Origin: Keguizhuia sedimenti | GTDB lineage: Bacteria; Pseudomonadota; Gammaproteobacteria; Burkholderiales; Burkholderiaceae_D | Assembly (NCBI GenBank): GCA_030715135.1 | Contig: JAUYVH010000015.1 | Span: forward strand, 1-64,000 | DNA: 64,000 bases | Direction of reading: 5' to 3' | Shown here: piece by piece, positions 1 through 7,792 of the stretch | Layout: every line of letters starts with the position of its first letter | Numbering within the stretch: the first letter of the stretch is position 1 | Position numbers and translations under genes: made by a program | The notes under the pieces: generated by a model | Database searches by the model: none | Told to the model about the DNA's origin: nothing | The model's input: only the letters and a program-made list of their open reading frames with translations

Positions 1-218
1 AGGACATAATCGGCGGCATGAATGGAAGAGGTGACTTCTTCGGCATACACGCGTGCCAGGTTGTACAGTTGCGTTTTAGCGTTCTCGGCGGAGCGGTGAT
101 GCAGGCGCTGCAAGTCATAGGCAATCAATGCCCACAGCAACAGGAATAAAAAAGTTAAAAATAAATAAACTTCGACGGGATACAGGGTGCGCAAAAACGA
201 AAACAAGCGCTTGCGCAT
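1..218 (-). CDS. N-terminal fragment of a membrane-anchored sensor protein
   Basis: The reading frame starts at the ATG at 218 and runs off the left edge, giving 72 residues. Residues 14-34 form one long hydrophobic helix (VEVYLFLTFLFLLLWALIAY region) after a basic Arg/Lys-rich start, so it is a signal anchor. The following segment, NLARVYAEEVTSSIHAADYV, resembles the first helix of periplasmic dCACHE sensor domains that usually precede GGDEF, EAL or kinase outputs. Two GGDEF-EAL proteins lie further right, so a cyclic-di-GMP enzyme is a reasonable guess, but the output domain lies outside the window. Confidence 0.6.
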   Translation of the reverse strand, partial: MRKRLFSFLRTLYPVEVYLFLTFLFLLLWALIAYDLQRLHHRSAENAKTQLYNLARVYAEEVTSSIHAADYV

Positions 219-420
219 GCTGTACCTTTTCAGAGAAGAATGTTTAATAATTGTCGGATCTTTATATCTTTATAGGCGATCCATAATATAAGTCAAAACG
301 TTTCTGTGTGTAAATATTGTTGTTTTTATTTAGGATTTTAAGTCTATCTTATTTTTCTGGGCTGCTTTCCTTTAACGCCGGCCATTGATTAAGCCAAACA
401 TACGTTATCCTTGCACTTTT

Positions 421-1230
421 ATGAAATCAGCTCCTCTTCTCACTCTTACCTTGGCCGCCTTGCTGGCAGCCTGCAAGGCGCCGACTCCACCGACGTGCAA
501 CGACCATTTTGCCGGTGGTGCTGCGCCCGTGATTACCAGCGAAAGCCTCGCCAAGAAAACGGTGCAGCTATGCTATGAAGAGTTTGCGGTCGGACACAGC
601 GGTATTTCGCGCACGCCCTTATGGTCGGCCGAGCACCTGACCGCCGAGCAAATCCAGGCGGCCCGGGGCTTGAAGCGTAAGAATGCCTTCCATGCCGAAG
701 ACAAACTGCCCGAAGCCGACCGCGCCGAACTGGCGGACTATGTGCGCTCTGGCTACGACCGCGGCCATTTGGCCCCTAATGGCGACATGGATAGTGAAAC
801 CGCGCAGCAGGAAAGCTTTTCGCTGGCCAACATCATTCCGCAGCACCCGAAGAACAACCAGCGCATCTGGGCCGCGATCGAAGAAGCGGTGCGTGACTAT
901 ACGGAAGTCGAAGGCCAAGTCTATATCGTCACCGGCCCCATCTTCGAAGGGGAGTCCTTAAAGCGCTTGAATGGTCGGGTGCTGATTCCCACCTCTGTCT
1001 ATAAAGCGATTTACCATCCCGGCAGGAAGGTGGCCGGCGCGTATGTTACGCGCAATGCTCCGGGGGACACGTATGAAACCTTGTCGATTGCCGAACTGGA
1101 AACGCGCATCAAGATCAATGTGTTTCCCAGTCTTGCGCCGGAAGTAAAAGCCGCTGCGATGGAGTTGCCCAAACCGGTTATTCGCTCGCGCAACCGCAAC
1201 AAATCCCCTTCTACCGAACCGAAGGAATGA
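421..1230 (+). CDS. DNA/RNA non-specific endonuclease (NUC1 family), lipoprotein
   Basis: Predicted Mg-dependent nuclease that cuts DNA and RNA without sequence preference, 269 residues. The start at 421 is chosen because it opens a lipoprotein signal peptide (residues 1-17) ending in the lipobox LLAAC with Cys18; an upstream TTG would bury it. The family signature DRGHLAP is at residues 113-119 with His116 as the general base, and HPKNNQRIW near residue 143 supplies the metal-binding Asn. The enzyme is therefore expected on the periplasmic face of a membrane, for degrading incoming or external nucleic acid. It is followed by two small genes on the same strand with no gap, which suggests an operon. 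Confidence 0.88.
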   Translation: MKSAPLLTLTLAALLAACKAPTPPTCNDHFAGGAAPVITSESLAKKTVQLCYEEFAVGHSGISRTPLWSAEHLTAEQIQAARGLKRKNAFHAEDKLPEADRAELADYVRSGYDRGHLAPNGDMDSETAQQESFSLANIIPQHPKNNQRIWAAIEEAVRDYTEVEGQVYIVTGPIFEGESLKRLNGRVLIPTSVYKAIYHPGRKVAGAYVTRNAPGDTYETLSIAELETRIKINVFPSLAPEVKAAAMELPKPVIRSRNRNKSPSTEPKE

Positions 1231-1232
1231 CC

Positions 1233-1484
1233 ATGCCCGATCTTAATCCCTTTGCCAATGAAGAAGATTCCCTGGAAATCGGGGACTTGACTATTGAAAA
1301 CCGGCTCGACCAGATGTCCATTTATGGCGACCTCCAGATCACAAAGGATAGGCGCGGGCTGGAACAAGCCAAAGCGCTAAAAGCGGTGCTCGATGCTGTG
1401 GTGCATGCGCTGGAAGCGGATGAAAACCTGCCCGAGCAAATCAGCACTAAGCCGGCCGACGAAGTCGACAATCCCTTCAAATAA
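1233..1484 (+). CDS. Hypothetical 83-residue protein downstream of the nuclease
   Basis: A small acidic protein without a signal peptide. An AAGGA sequence at 1222-1226 sits six bases before the ATG at 1233, so I prefer this start to the ATG at 1227 that overlaps the nuclease stop. The C-terminal part (VLDAVVHALEADENLPEQI) is probably helical. I do not recognise a family. Tight coupling to the nuclease gene could mean a related role, but nothing in the sequence shows it. Confidence 0.6.
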   Translation: MPDLNPFANEEDSLEIGDLTIENRLDQMSIYGDLQITKDRRGLEQAKALKAVLDAVVHALEADENLPEQISTKPADEVDNPFK

Positions 1485-1506
1485 GCCGCTCGCTTCTTAT
1501 TCATCC

Positions 1507-2013
1507 ATGCAACACCCCTATTCCGGCTTGATTGGCGGTCATGTCACCGTCGTGACGATTCCCCGTGAAGATATCGAACGCGGCGCTGTCGATGTGGCTG
1601 TGTCATCGCTGAATAAGCTGGTGGCCTCCAAAGCAGCGTTAGAGACCAGCAATGGCACGATTTCGCTGTTGGTGAGTGGCTATGACCATGATCCGCGCGA
1701 ACTGTACATGATCCCCGAGGTGCGGGCTTATTTCCAGGCGCTGGATGCGGCCTTCCCCTACTGGTTTCACGTCCTGGCGCGCCTGGAACATTCGCTGCGC
1801 ATGGTCTTCATGCTCTTGGCCGATTTAACTCCAGTGCCCAGCCCAGACGGATCGGTGCAAGTGCAGTTTGCCAACGACGATTTGCATGCCTTTTTGGAAC
1901 AACATTTCCAGGCTATGGACAGCATCCATGGCAAGTACGGCTTTAGCGAAGAAAAGAACGCCCAGATCACGGAACTGGTAATGAACTACTTCGATGCGCT
2001 CATCGGCAGATAA
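1507..2013 (+). CDS. Hypothetical 168-residue protein, third gene of nuclease operon
   Basis: The protein is cytoplasmic by appearance and rich in aromatic residues (YMIPEVRAYFQALDAAFPYW). The ATG at 1507 follows the previous stop by 22 bases; no clear Shine-Dalgarno is visible, so translation may be coupled. The frame stays open upstream to 1393, but that part overlaps the 83-residue gene in another frame and looks like shadow. No family recognised. The C-terminal helix region (SEEKNAQITELVMNYFDALIG) looks like an ordinary soluble domain. Confidence 0.6.
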   Translation: MQHPYSGLIGGHVTVVTIPREDIERGAVDVAVSSLNKLVASKAALETSNGTISLLVSGYDHDPRELYMIPEVRAYFQALDAAFPYWFHVLARLEHSLRMVFMLLADLTPVPSPDGSVQVQFANDDLHAFLEQHFQAMDSIHGKYGFSEEKNAQITELVMNYFDALIGR

Positions 2014-2137
2014 GCAATTGGCCGGACACTCGCTTTTACGTCCTCTTTTTATACAAGTATAGCCATCGCAGGTGGTAGCGAATGATCGGTTAGTTCACCG
2101 TATCTAAAAATCAGGATTAATTTTGCGTAGCGCATAC

Positions 2138-2275
2138 TTATCGCCGCCCGCGATAAGGCTCGCATCCGATGCCGTCATTATCCCGATCCAAATGCGGCCC
2201 ATAGCCGGGCTCTCCACGATGGACGGGCGCTGCGCCTGCCACACGTGCCGCTGCACAATTAGCGAACGCTCTCAT
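2138..2275 (-). pseudogene. Excalibur calcium-binding domain remnant
   Basis: The minus strand encodes 45 residues ending at a TAA at 2138, with the excalibur signature: NCAAARVAGAAPVHRGEPGY followed by the calcium loop DRDNDGIGCE and a PYRGRR tail. In intact proteins this domain sits at the C-terminus after a signal peptide and often a nuclease-like domain. Here nothing recognisable precedes it, because a receiver-domain remnant begins on the opposite strand at about the same point. It is probably a truncated gene end rather than a free-standing protein, although an ATG at 2275 would allow expression. Confidence 0.6.
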
Positions 2276-2605
2276 ATCAGGCGAGGTCCTTGGCGAAGCG
2301 GGACTTGAAGGTGCCAATCTGTTTGCCAGCGAAGAGTTACGCGACGAAGAAGAGCCTCCCCACCGCAGTGCTGAACTTGTATAAGAGCGGCCTTGCCGAT
2401 GCGATCGTCACTGACTTCGCGATGCCGGGCATGAACGGTCAAGAGCTGCTCAAGCAACTGCACCAAGCCAAACCGGGTTTCCCGCCATCGTGCCGGGCTT
2501 TGCCGGTATCTTTACCCAGCACGAAGACGAGCGAACGGAAGTGCTTACTAAACCCTTACGCCAGCCCAAACTGGCACACAGCATTGCTATCTTGGCATGG
2601 GATGC
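2265..2605 (+). pseudogene. Degenerate response-regulator receiver domain
   Basis: Fragments of one receiver (REC) domain are readable but in more than one frame. GEVLGEAGLEGANLFASEEL (about 2280-2340) matches the first helix and second strand. SGLADAIVTDFAMPGMNG (about 2386-2440) carries the phosphoacceptor Asp in VTDFAMPG. After a frameshift near 2490, DERTEVLTKPLRQPKLAHSI (about 2527-2590) holds the conserved Lys-Pro of the fifth strand. No continuous frame joins them, so it is a pseudogene, perhaps the lost tail of a hybrid histidine kinase. Confidence 0.65.
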
Positions 2606-2787
2606 TTCGGAGCGTCCGGCCAACCGACTGCCCATCGTTGCAAATAGACGTCCTTGCAGGACTTGTAGAATCAATGGGTTATCAGCAGGGAGCTTAATTA
2701 AATTTCGCTGTAAATCATCAAAGTTATGCGAACCTATATAGAGTTTCTAAAGTTCTATTGTTGCATGTCGAGAGCGTATAGGGCAGT

Positions 2788-2859
2788 GTCTGTATATGGA
2801 CTCCTTCTCATTTGCAAATAACGAATTGTTTGCAAATGAGAAGGAGTCCATATACAGAC
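2788..2859. repeat. Perfect 31-bp inverted repeat with 10-base loop
   Basis: The arm 2788-2818 (GTCTGTATATGGACTCCTTC...) is exactly complementary to 2829-2859, separated by TAACGAATTG. There is no T-run after either arm, so it is not a normal Rho-independent terminator. It lies in the 395-base gap (2606-3000) between the receiver remnant and the amidohydrolase gene, in which nothing else was recognised. Confidence 0.9.
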
Positions 2860-3000
2860 GTTCAAGGTTTAGCGTTCTTTGTCATTAATGAGCATCGTGC
2901 ATTTGTCCGCATGTGAGCATGCATTGCTGTTATTTCCACCTCATGCATCCTGTTTCGGTTACCGTTGAAATCAGTGAATTTCCAGAATGTCATTCGCCGG

Positions 3001-4413
3001 TCAACGTGATTGCGGGCCCAGCCAGGGCCCTGCAGCAGCCAGCATGGCTTCGATGCCCCGGCTTAACGTCGGCGTGATAACAGGAGCGAACTGCGGCGAA
3101 TGATTGGAAGGAATCTCGTTCGTCCGGCCTTCCCGTGCCAACTCATCATACAGCTTCGGGTCAGTGCCGCCCACTGCCCAATAGACAGCCGGCACATTCC
3201 AGGCCCGCGCGAACCAGCTGAAATCCTCGCTCGCGGAAGCCGGGACGATCTCGCCGACCTGATCGGCACCGAAACGGGCCTTCAGCGCATCCACGACCTT
3301 GGGGGTAGCGACCTTGTCATTGTAAGTCGGCGGAAAACGCGTTCCCTCCTGGAATGCCGGTGGCCTTGGCGCATTCGAAGCAGTGGCTTCCGCGTTGATG
3401 ATGCGCCGGATCGAACCGAGCACCGTTTCGCGCACCTTCTCGTCGAAGGTGCGGATGTTCAGGCGCAGCGTGGCTTCGTTCGGAATGATATTGCCGATGT
3501 TGCCTGCCTGCAGCGCACCGACAGTGACGACTGCGCCTTCGGAGATGCCGACTTCCCGCGAAACGATGGTCTGCAACCGCATCACGGATGCGGCGGCCAT
3601 CACAACCGGATCGACCGTTTTTTCCGGGGACGAGCCATGTCCTCCACGGCCGAAAAGCTTCACTTCCAGGCTATCGGACATCGACAGAAGCAAACCGACA
3701 CGCGTGCCGATCTGTCCGGCGCGCAGGGGCATCACGTGCTGACCCATCACCACGTCGGGCTTGGGGAAACGCTTGACCATGCCATCGTCGATCATCGCGC
3801 GGGCGCCCACGCCCGTTTCCTCCGCTGGCTGGAACACGGCCATGACGGTGCCGCGCCAGTTGTTGCGGTGTTCGGCCAGCATCCGCGTTACGCCCATGAG
3901 CCAGGTGACGTGCATGTCGTGCCCGCATGAATGAGCCACCGGGCTCGGTGCTCCGGATGGATCCTTGCCCTCCTTTTTGCTGGCGTAGGGCAGGCCCGTG
4001 TCTTCCTTCATGGCAAGGCCGTCCATATCGGCGCGCAGAAGCACGGTCGAACCTTCGCCATTGCGCAGGATGCCGACCACACCGGTGCCGCCGACTTTCT
4101 CCGTCACTTCGAACCCCTGTTTGCGAAGCCAATCAGCCGCGATCTTGGCAGTCCGGAATTCCTGCATCCCGAGTTCGGGATTAGCATGAATATCCTTGTA
4201 GATGGCTTCGAGCTCCCGCAGAAGCGCCTCCGATGGACTGGGGAACATGGCCTGTTTCGCCTGCCGGGTATCCTGCTGCGCTTGCGCGAAGGCTGTGCGA
4301 GTCGGCGCAAGACCAAGGAAAAGGACGGCCGCTCCAATCAGCAAGGGCGACACAAATTCAGGCAGCCTTTTGACCGGCTGGAGCAGAAGCGTCGAAAGCC
4401 TCGGGGTGTGCAT
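3001..4413 (-). CDS. M20-family amidohydrolase (aminoacylase/hippurate hydrolase-like), secreted
   Basis: Predicted zinc-dependent hydrolase that removes an acyl or amino-acid group from N-acyl amino acids, 470 residues. The start at 4413 has CGGAG nine bases upstream and opens a signal peptide whose hydrophobic part (LLIGAAVLFLGLAPTRTAFA) ends in an AFA-type cleavage site, so the enzyme should be periplasmic. M20D motifs are present: ADMDGLAM, SCGHDMH with metal ligands, QPAEETGVGARAMIDDG with the catalytic Glu pair, and the dimerisation-domain signature GGHGSSPEKTVDP. A frame continues 30 residues upstream of this start but adds no domain. Substrate is not predictable. Confidence 0.88.
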   Translation of the reverse strand: MHTPRLSTLLLQPVKRLPEFVSPLLIGAAVLFLGLAPTRTAFAQAQQDTRQAKQAMFPSPSEALLRELEAIYKDIHANPELGMQEFRTAKIAADWLRKQGFEVTEKVGGTGVVGILRNGEGSTVLLRADMDGLAMKEDTGLPYASKKEGKDPSGAPSPVAHSCGHDMHVTWLMGVTRMLAEHRNNWRGTVMAVFQPAEETGVGARAMIDDGMVKRFPKPDVVMGQHVMPLRAGQIGTRVGLLLSMSDSLEVKLFGRGGHGSSPEKTVDPVVMAAASVMRLQTIVSREVGISEGAVVTVGALQAGNIGNIIPNEATLRLNIRTFDEKVRETVLGSIRRIINAEATASNAPRPPAFQEGTRFPPTYNDKVATPKVVDALKARFGADQVGEIVPASASEDFSWFARAWNVPAVYWAVGGTDPKLYDELAREGRTNEIPSNHSPQFAPVITPTLSRGIEAMLAAAGPWLGPQSR

Positions 4414-4786
4414 GGTTTTTCTCCGTATGGTTTTTAGAATCATTTCTAAAAGGGGCGAAGACCTGTCATTTCGCGACCTGGCGTTGATGAAGAGAATGTG
4501 CACCGCCTCGCGCTTTCGCTATCGTGTAGACCGGCATTTGAAGTGCATGCCTGCTCGTGCCAAATGCAACTGAAGCGACCCCGGTGGCAGCTAGTTGCAA
4601 TATGCTTCTGCATGATAGGCTCATGATGCGGTGTGGTAGGGAGGATTAGAAAAACATCCGCTATTCGCTAGAGTGATAGGTGCCGTTTCTTGGCTAGAGA
4701 CATCAATGCATAAACATAGTTCGAATTTTGGCCGTCATAGGCTCGTGGAACCACGAAAGCGCGTTTTGGTTTATAGGTTGACTACG
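4414..4786. other. 373-base divergent intergenic region, nothing recognised
   Basis: The space between the divergently transcribed amidohydrolase and phospholipase-D genes should hold both promoters, but I see no convincing palindromic operator, terminator or small gene. Confidence 0.5.
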
Positions 4787-6346
4787 ATGCGTCGGAAAAA
4801 TCGCGGCGCATGGCGTTGCGTGTTGGTGCCTCTAGCCGCAAGCCTGATGACCGCCTGTGTCGATTTGCCGCCGCTCGATGACCGGACTGTTTCCAGTTCA
4901 TTGTCAGGCGGCATAGAAACGCGGCTCGAGAAAGCGGTTTCTCCGCCAGCCGATGCTCCGCCCGGCGCTTCCGGAATCTTCCCGCTGCCCAAGCCGCGCG
5001 ACGCGTTTTCCGCCCGTGTCATGCTGGCTCGCGCGGCCGAACGCACACTTGATGTCCAGTATTACATCTGGAATGCCGATGCAACCGGAATCTTGATGTT
5101 TGATGCACTTTATGAGGCCGCCGAGCGCGGTGTACGCGTACGTCTGCTACTCGACGACAACAACACCAAAGGACTTGACCGCTTTCTTGCCGTGCTCGAC
5201 GCACACGCGAATATCGAGGTACGCCTTTTCAATCCCTTTGTCTTCCGTAGTATGCGCTGGCTGGGTTACCTGACGGATTTTTCACGCTTGAACCGGCGCA
5301 TGCACAACAAATCCTTTACCGCGGACGGCCAGGTTACGATCGTCGGCGGACGGAACGTCGGCAATGAATATTTCGGTGCCAGCAATGACATGCTTTTTTC
5401 GGACCTGGATGTCATAGCTGCCGGTCCCGTCAGCTCGGCGGTGGAGCAGGAATTCGACCGCTACTGGGCCAGCCAGTCGTCGTATCCTGCCGATCGCCTG
5501 CTCGCACCGGCCTCACCTGAAGAAGGCGCAGGCTTTGCCGCAGCCGTAAGGCGCGTCGAAGCTGATCCCTCTGCAAAGCACTATATTGAATCCATTCGTC
5601 GATCCGAGTTTGTAAGGAACTTGATGGCAGGGACGCTGCCGCTCGAATGGGTACCGACCCGCATGATCAGTGACGACCCGGCCAAGGCATTGGGATTGGC
5701 AAGCCCTGAGGAAATGTTGCTGTCGAGGCTCAAACGTGTCGTGGAAGAGCCTTCACACTCTCTCTACCTTGTCTCGCCGTATTTTGTGCCCGGCGCACAA
5801 GGCGTTGAGGCGTTTTCCGCATTGGCAGCAAGCGGCGTAAAGATTCATGTACTGACAAATTCGCTTGAGGCGACGGACGTAGCAGCCGTGCATGCTGGAT
5901 ATGCGAAGCGGCGTCAGCCTTTGCTCGAAGCAGGCATTGAATTGTACGAGTCACGCAGAACAATGATCGAGGCAGCGCGTGGGAGCGGCGCTTCGCTGGG
6001 AAGCTCGTATTCCAGTCTGCATGCAAAAACTTTTTCGATAGACAATCGGCACGTCTTCATCGGGTCGTTCAACTTCGATCCGCGTTCGGCCAATTTGAAT
6101 ACGGAAATGGGGTTCGTGATTTATAGCCCTAAACTCGCAAGCCAAATCACCGGCGCATTCAAAAGTCGCATTCCTGCCACGTCCTATCAGGTCAAGCTCG
6201 ATGACGCATCCCAGCTGATATGGATCGAACAAGTAGGCAAATCGAGTGACAGGCCAGTCATATACACTCAGGAACCCGGGACCACATTTTGGCAGCGCTC
6301 GATGGTATGGTTTCTCTCCTTGCTGCCAATTGAATGGCTGCTCTAG
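4787..6346 (+). CDS. Phospholipase D family lipoprotein (cardiolipin synthase-like)
   Basis: Predicted phosphatidyl-transfer or phospholipase-D enzyme of 519 residues. The ATG at 4787 opens a lipoprotein signal with lipobox LMTAC (Cys24). Two HKD catalytic motifs are intact: HNKSFTAD at residues 173-180 and HAKTFSID at 412-419, each followed by the usual Gly-Gly/Ser and Asn (GGRNVGNEYFG; GSFNFDPRS). This two-HKD lipoprotein type is often annotated as phospholipase D family or cardiolipin synthase C-like. A longer frame starts at 4673 but would hide the signal peptide. The gene stands alone, divergent from the amidohydrolase. Confidence 0.88.
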   Translation: MRRKNRGAWRCVLVPLAASLMTACVDLPPLDDRTVSSSLSGGIETRLEKAVSPPADAPPGASGIFPLPKPRDAFSARVMLARAAERTLDVQYYIWNADATGILMFDALYEAAERGVRVRLLLDDNNTKGLDRFLAVLDAHANIEVRLFNPFVFRSMRWLGYLTDFSRLNRRMHNKSFTADGQVTIVGGRNVGNEYFGASNDMLFSDLDVIAAGPVSSAVEQEFDRYWASQSSYPADRLLAPASPEEGAGFAAAVRRVEADPSAKHYIESIRRSEFVRNLMAGTLPLEWVPTRMISDDPAKALGLASPEEMLLSRLKRVVEEPSHSLYLVSPYFVPGAQGVEAFSALAASGVKIHVLTNSLEATDVAAVHAGYAKRRQPLLEAGIELYESRRTMIEAARGSGASLGSSYSSLHAKTFSIDNRHVFIGSFNFDPRSANLNTEMGFVIYSPKLASQITGAFKSRIPATSYQVKLDDASQLIWIEQVGKSSDRPVIYTQEPGTTFWQRSMVWFLSLLPIEWLL

Positions 6347-6503
6347 GATTGCGGGCTGAAGAAACAGGATTATCCAAGATAATTCAATGTTTGCTACCAG
6401 CAGCATTAGACAAACCAAATAATTCACGTGAAGCGTCATCCAATAACTTGGGTGACCTGCTCTCCTAACTTAGTCCCGCGCTAATATAAAACCTGCCAAC
6501 GGG

Positions 6504-6690
6504 AGGTGGGCGTGAAGGTTGCTGAGATATGCCGCAAGTATGGCACCAGTGATCGCATCAGCTCGATTATGGCACTGCCCAATTTCCGGTTGAAAGAGCT
6601 TTTGCTTTCTTTGATGCAGCGTTGCATAAATTTGCCTCGTGTTTCCAAAATGAATGCTCATCGTATTGATATCGTGAGGAATTCTTGTGG
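6504..6690 (+). pseudogene. IS3-family transposase OrfA remnant
   Basis: The sequence reads EVGVKVAEICRKYGTSD, the helix-turn-helix of IS3-family OrfA proteins, and then dissolves into unrelated codons. A weak continuation (FRLKELLLSLMQR) may be the eroded leucine zipper. No terminal repeats are recognisable. It occupies the 368-base gap between the phospholipase-D and argP genes. Confidence 0.55.
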
Positions 6691-6714
6691 AAAGCGCTAA
6701 TCAAGCAAAGTAGA

Positions 6715-7605
6715 CTAACTCAAAATCTTACGTGTGGCTTCGACGATCTGCCTGGACATTCTTTCCATGCGCGGGGCCTGAACGTTCCAGGTATGCCAGT
6801 AAAGTGCAACGTCCGTGGGATGCCTTTGAGCCAAGTCAACCAGCGGATCCCGCTCGTCGTCGATCGAGGAAAGCAGCCATTCCGGCACCATCGCATAACC
6901 CAAGCCATGGCGTACCGCGGCAAAGTGTGCCTCGATACCCGGCACATAATGGCAGGGATAAGCGCCTTCCGACAATCCAAGCCGTGACAGCAGGAAGCTC
7001 GATTGCAGCATGTCCTTGCGCGTGTACGCAATCACAGGTGCATGCCGCGCCGCTTCGCGCGTCAGACCCTTTGGAAACCAGCGTTTGCGAAACGAGGCGC
7101 TCGCCATCAGGCGGTAACGCATCGTCCCCAGCTTGGCAACGCTACACCCGCGCATTGGTTTTTCCACCGTACTGACGCAGCCGGCCACCATACCGGATTC
7201 AAGAAGCGAATAGGTATGGTCTTGGTCCTCAACGATGAGATCGAGAATGATGCGCTCTTTGATCAGCAAGCTTGCCAGCGCCGGAAAAAACCAGGTGCCC
7301 AGGCTATCCGAATTCAGTGCTACGGACACATGCAGGGAGGTGCCTTCCGCGTGCAGCAAATCTGCCTCCAGGTCGGCCTGCAGTAACTGTGCGCGGCGCA
7401 GGAACTGCAACAGGCGCTGGCCCGTCTGGGTCGGGCGACATGGACGGCTGCGCAAAACCAGTGCCGCGCCCAATGTGGTTTCCAGTACGCGCACACGTTG
7501 TGAGACTGCCGATGGCGTAAGACGCAATTTCGCAGCAGCCCGCTCAAAACTGCCCAGCTCGGCAACCGCTTGGAATGCGTCTGTTTGTCTTGGATCCAGA
7601 TTCAT
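6715..7605 (-). CDS. argP: LysR-type transcriptional regulator, ArgP/IciA-like
   Basis: Predicted DNA-binding regulator of 296 residues, the normal size. The N-terminal winged helix (residues 3-60; FQAVAELGSFERAAAKLRLT then PSAVSQRVRVLE) is ArgP-like, and residues 90-290 form a periplasmic-binding-like effector domain. ArgP proteins respond to lysine/arginine and commonly control an adjacent lysE/argO exporter. No exporter is adjacent here; the neighbour is a PBP1A gene in divergent orientation, so the target is unknown. The assignment to ArgP rather than another LysR is from overall resemblance. Confidence 0.82.
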   Translation of the reverse strand: MNLDPRQTDAFQAVAELGSFERAAAKLRLTPSAVSQRVRVLETTLGAALVLRSRPCRPTQTGQRLLQFLRRAQLLQADLEADLLHAEGTSLHVSVALNSDSLGTWFFPALASLLIKERIILDLIVEDQDHTYSLLESGMVAGCVSTVEKPMRGCSVAKLGTMRYRLMASASFRKRWFPKGLTREAARHAPVIAYTRKDMLQSSFLLSRLGLSEGAYPCHYVPGIEAHFAAVRHGLGYAMVPEWLLSSIDDERDPLVDLAQRHPTDVALYWHTWNVQAPRMERMSRQIVEATRKILS

Positions 7606-7792
7606 TGTTTACCATTAATTAGAGCGACCACGATTGAAAGCAGCATGGGACCGCCTGTATTGGGTAGGTAGTTTGGGACATTAAGAATTTTTAAGCTAGT
7701 CGCAAAAATACTTAATGTCATTTAAAGTTTGCCTTCAAGCAAGCACAATCCCTTTTCCATTTCTCCCTTCCAGTCAACGGACAACCCAAGTA

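Noticed and set aside
2123-2308. 61-codon plus-strand frame
   Set aside because: It is antisense to the excalibur domain remnant, which has a clear family signature on the minus strand.
3100-3930. 276-codon plus-strand frame opposite the amidohydrolase
   Set aside because: It is the antisense shadow of a well-supported M20 gene with good codon structure on the minus strand.
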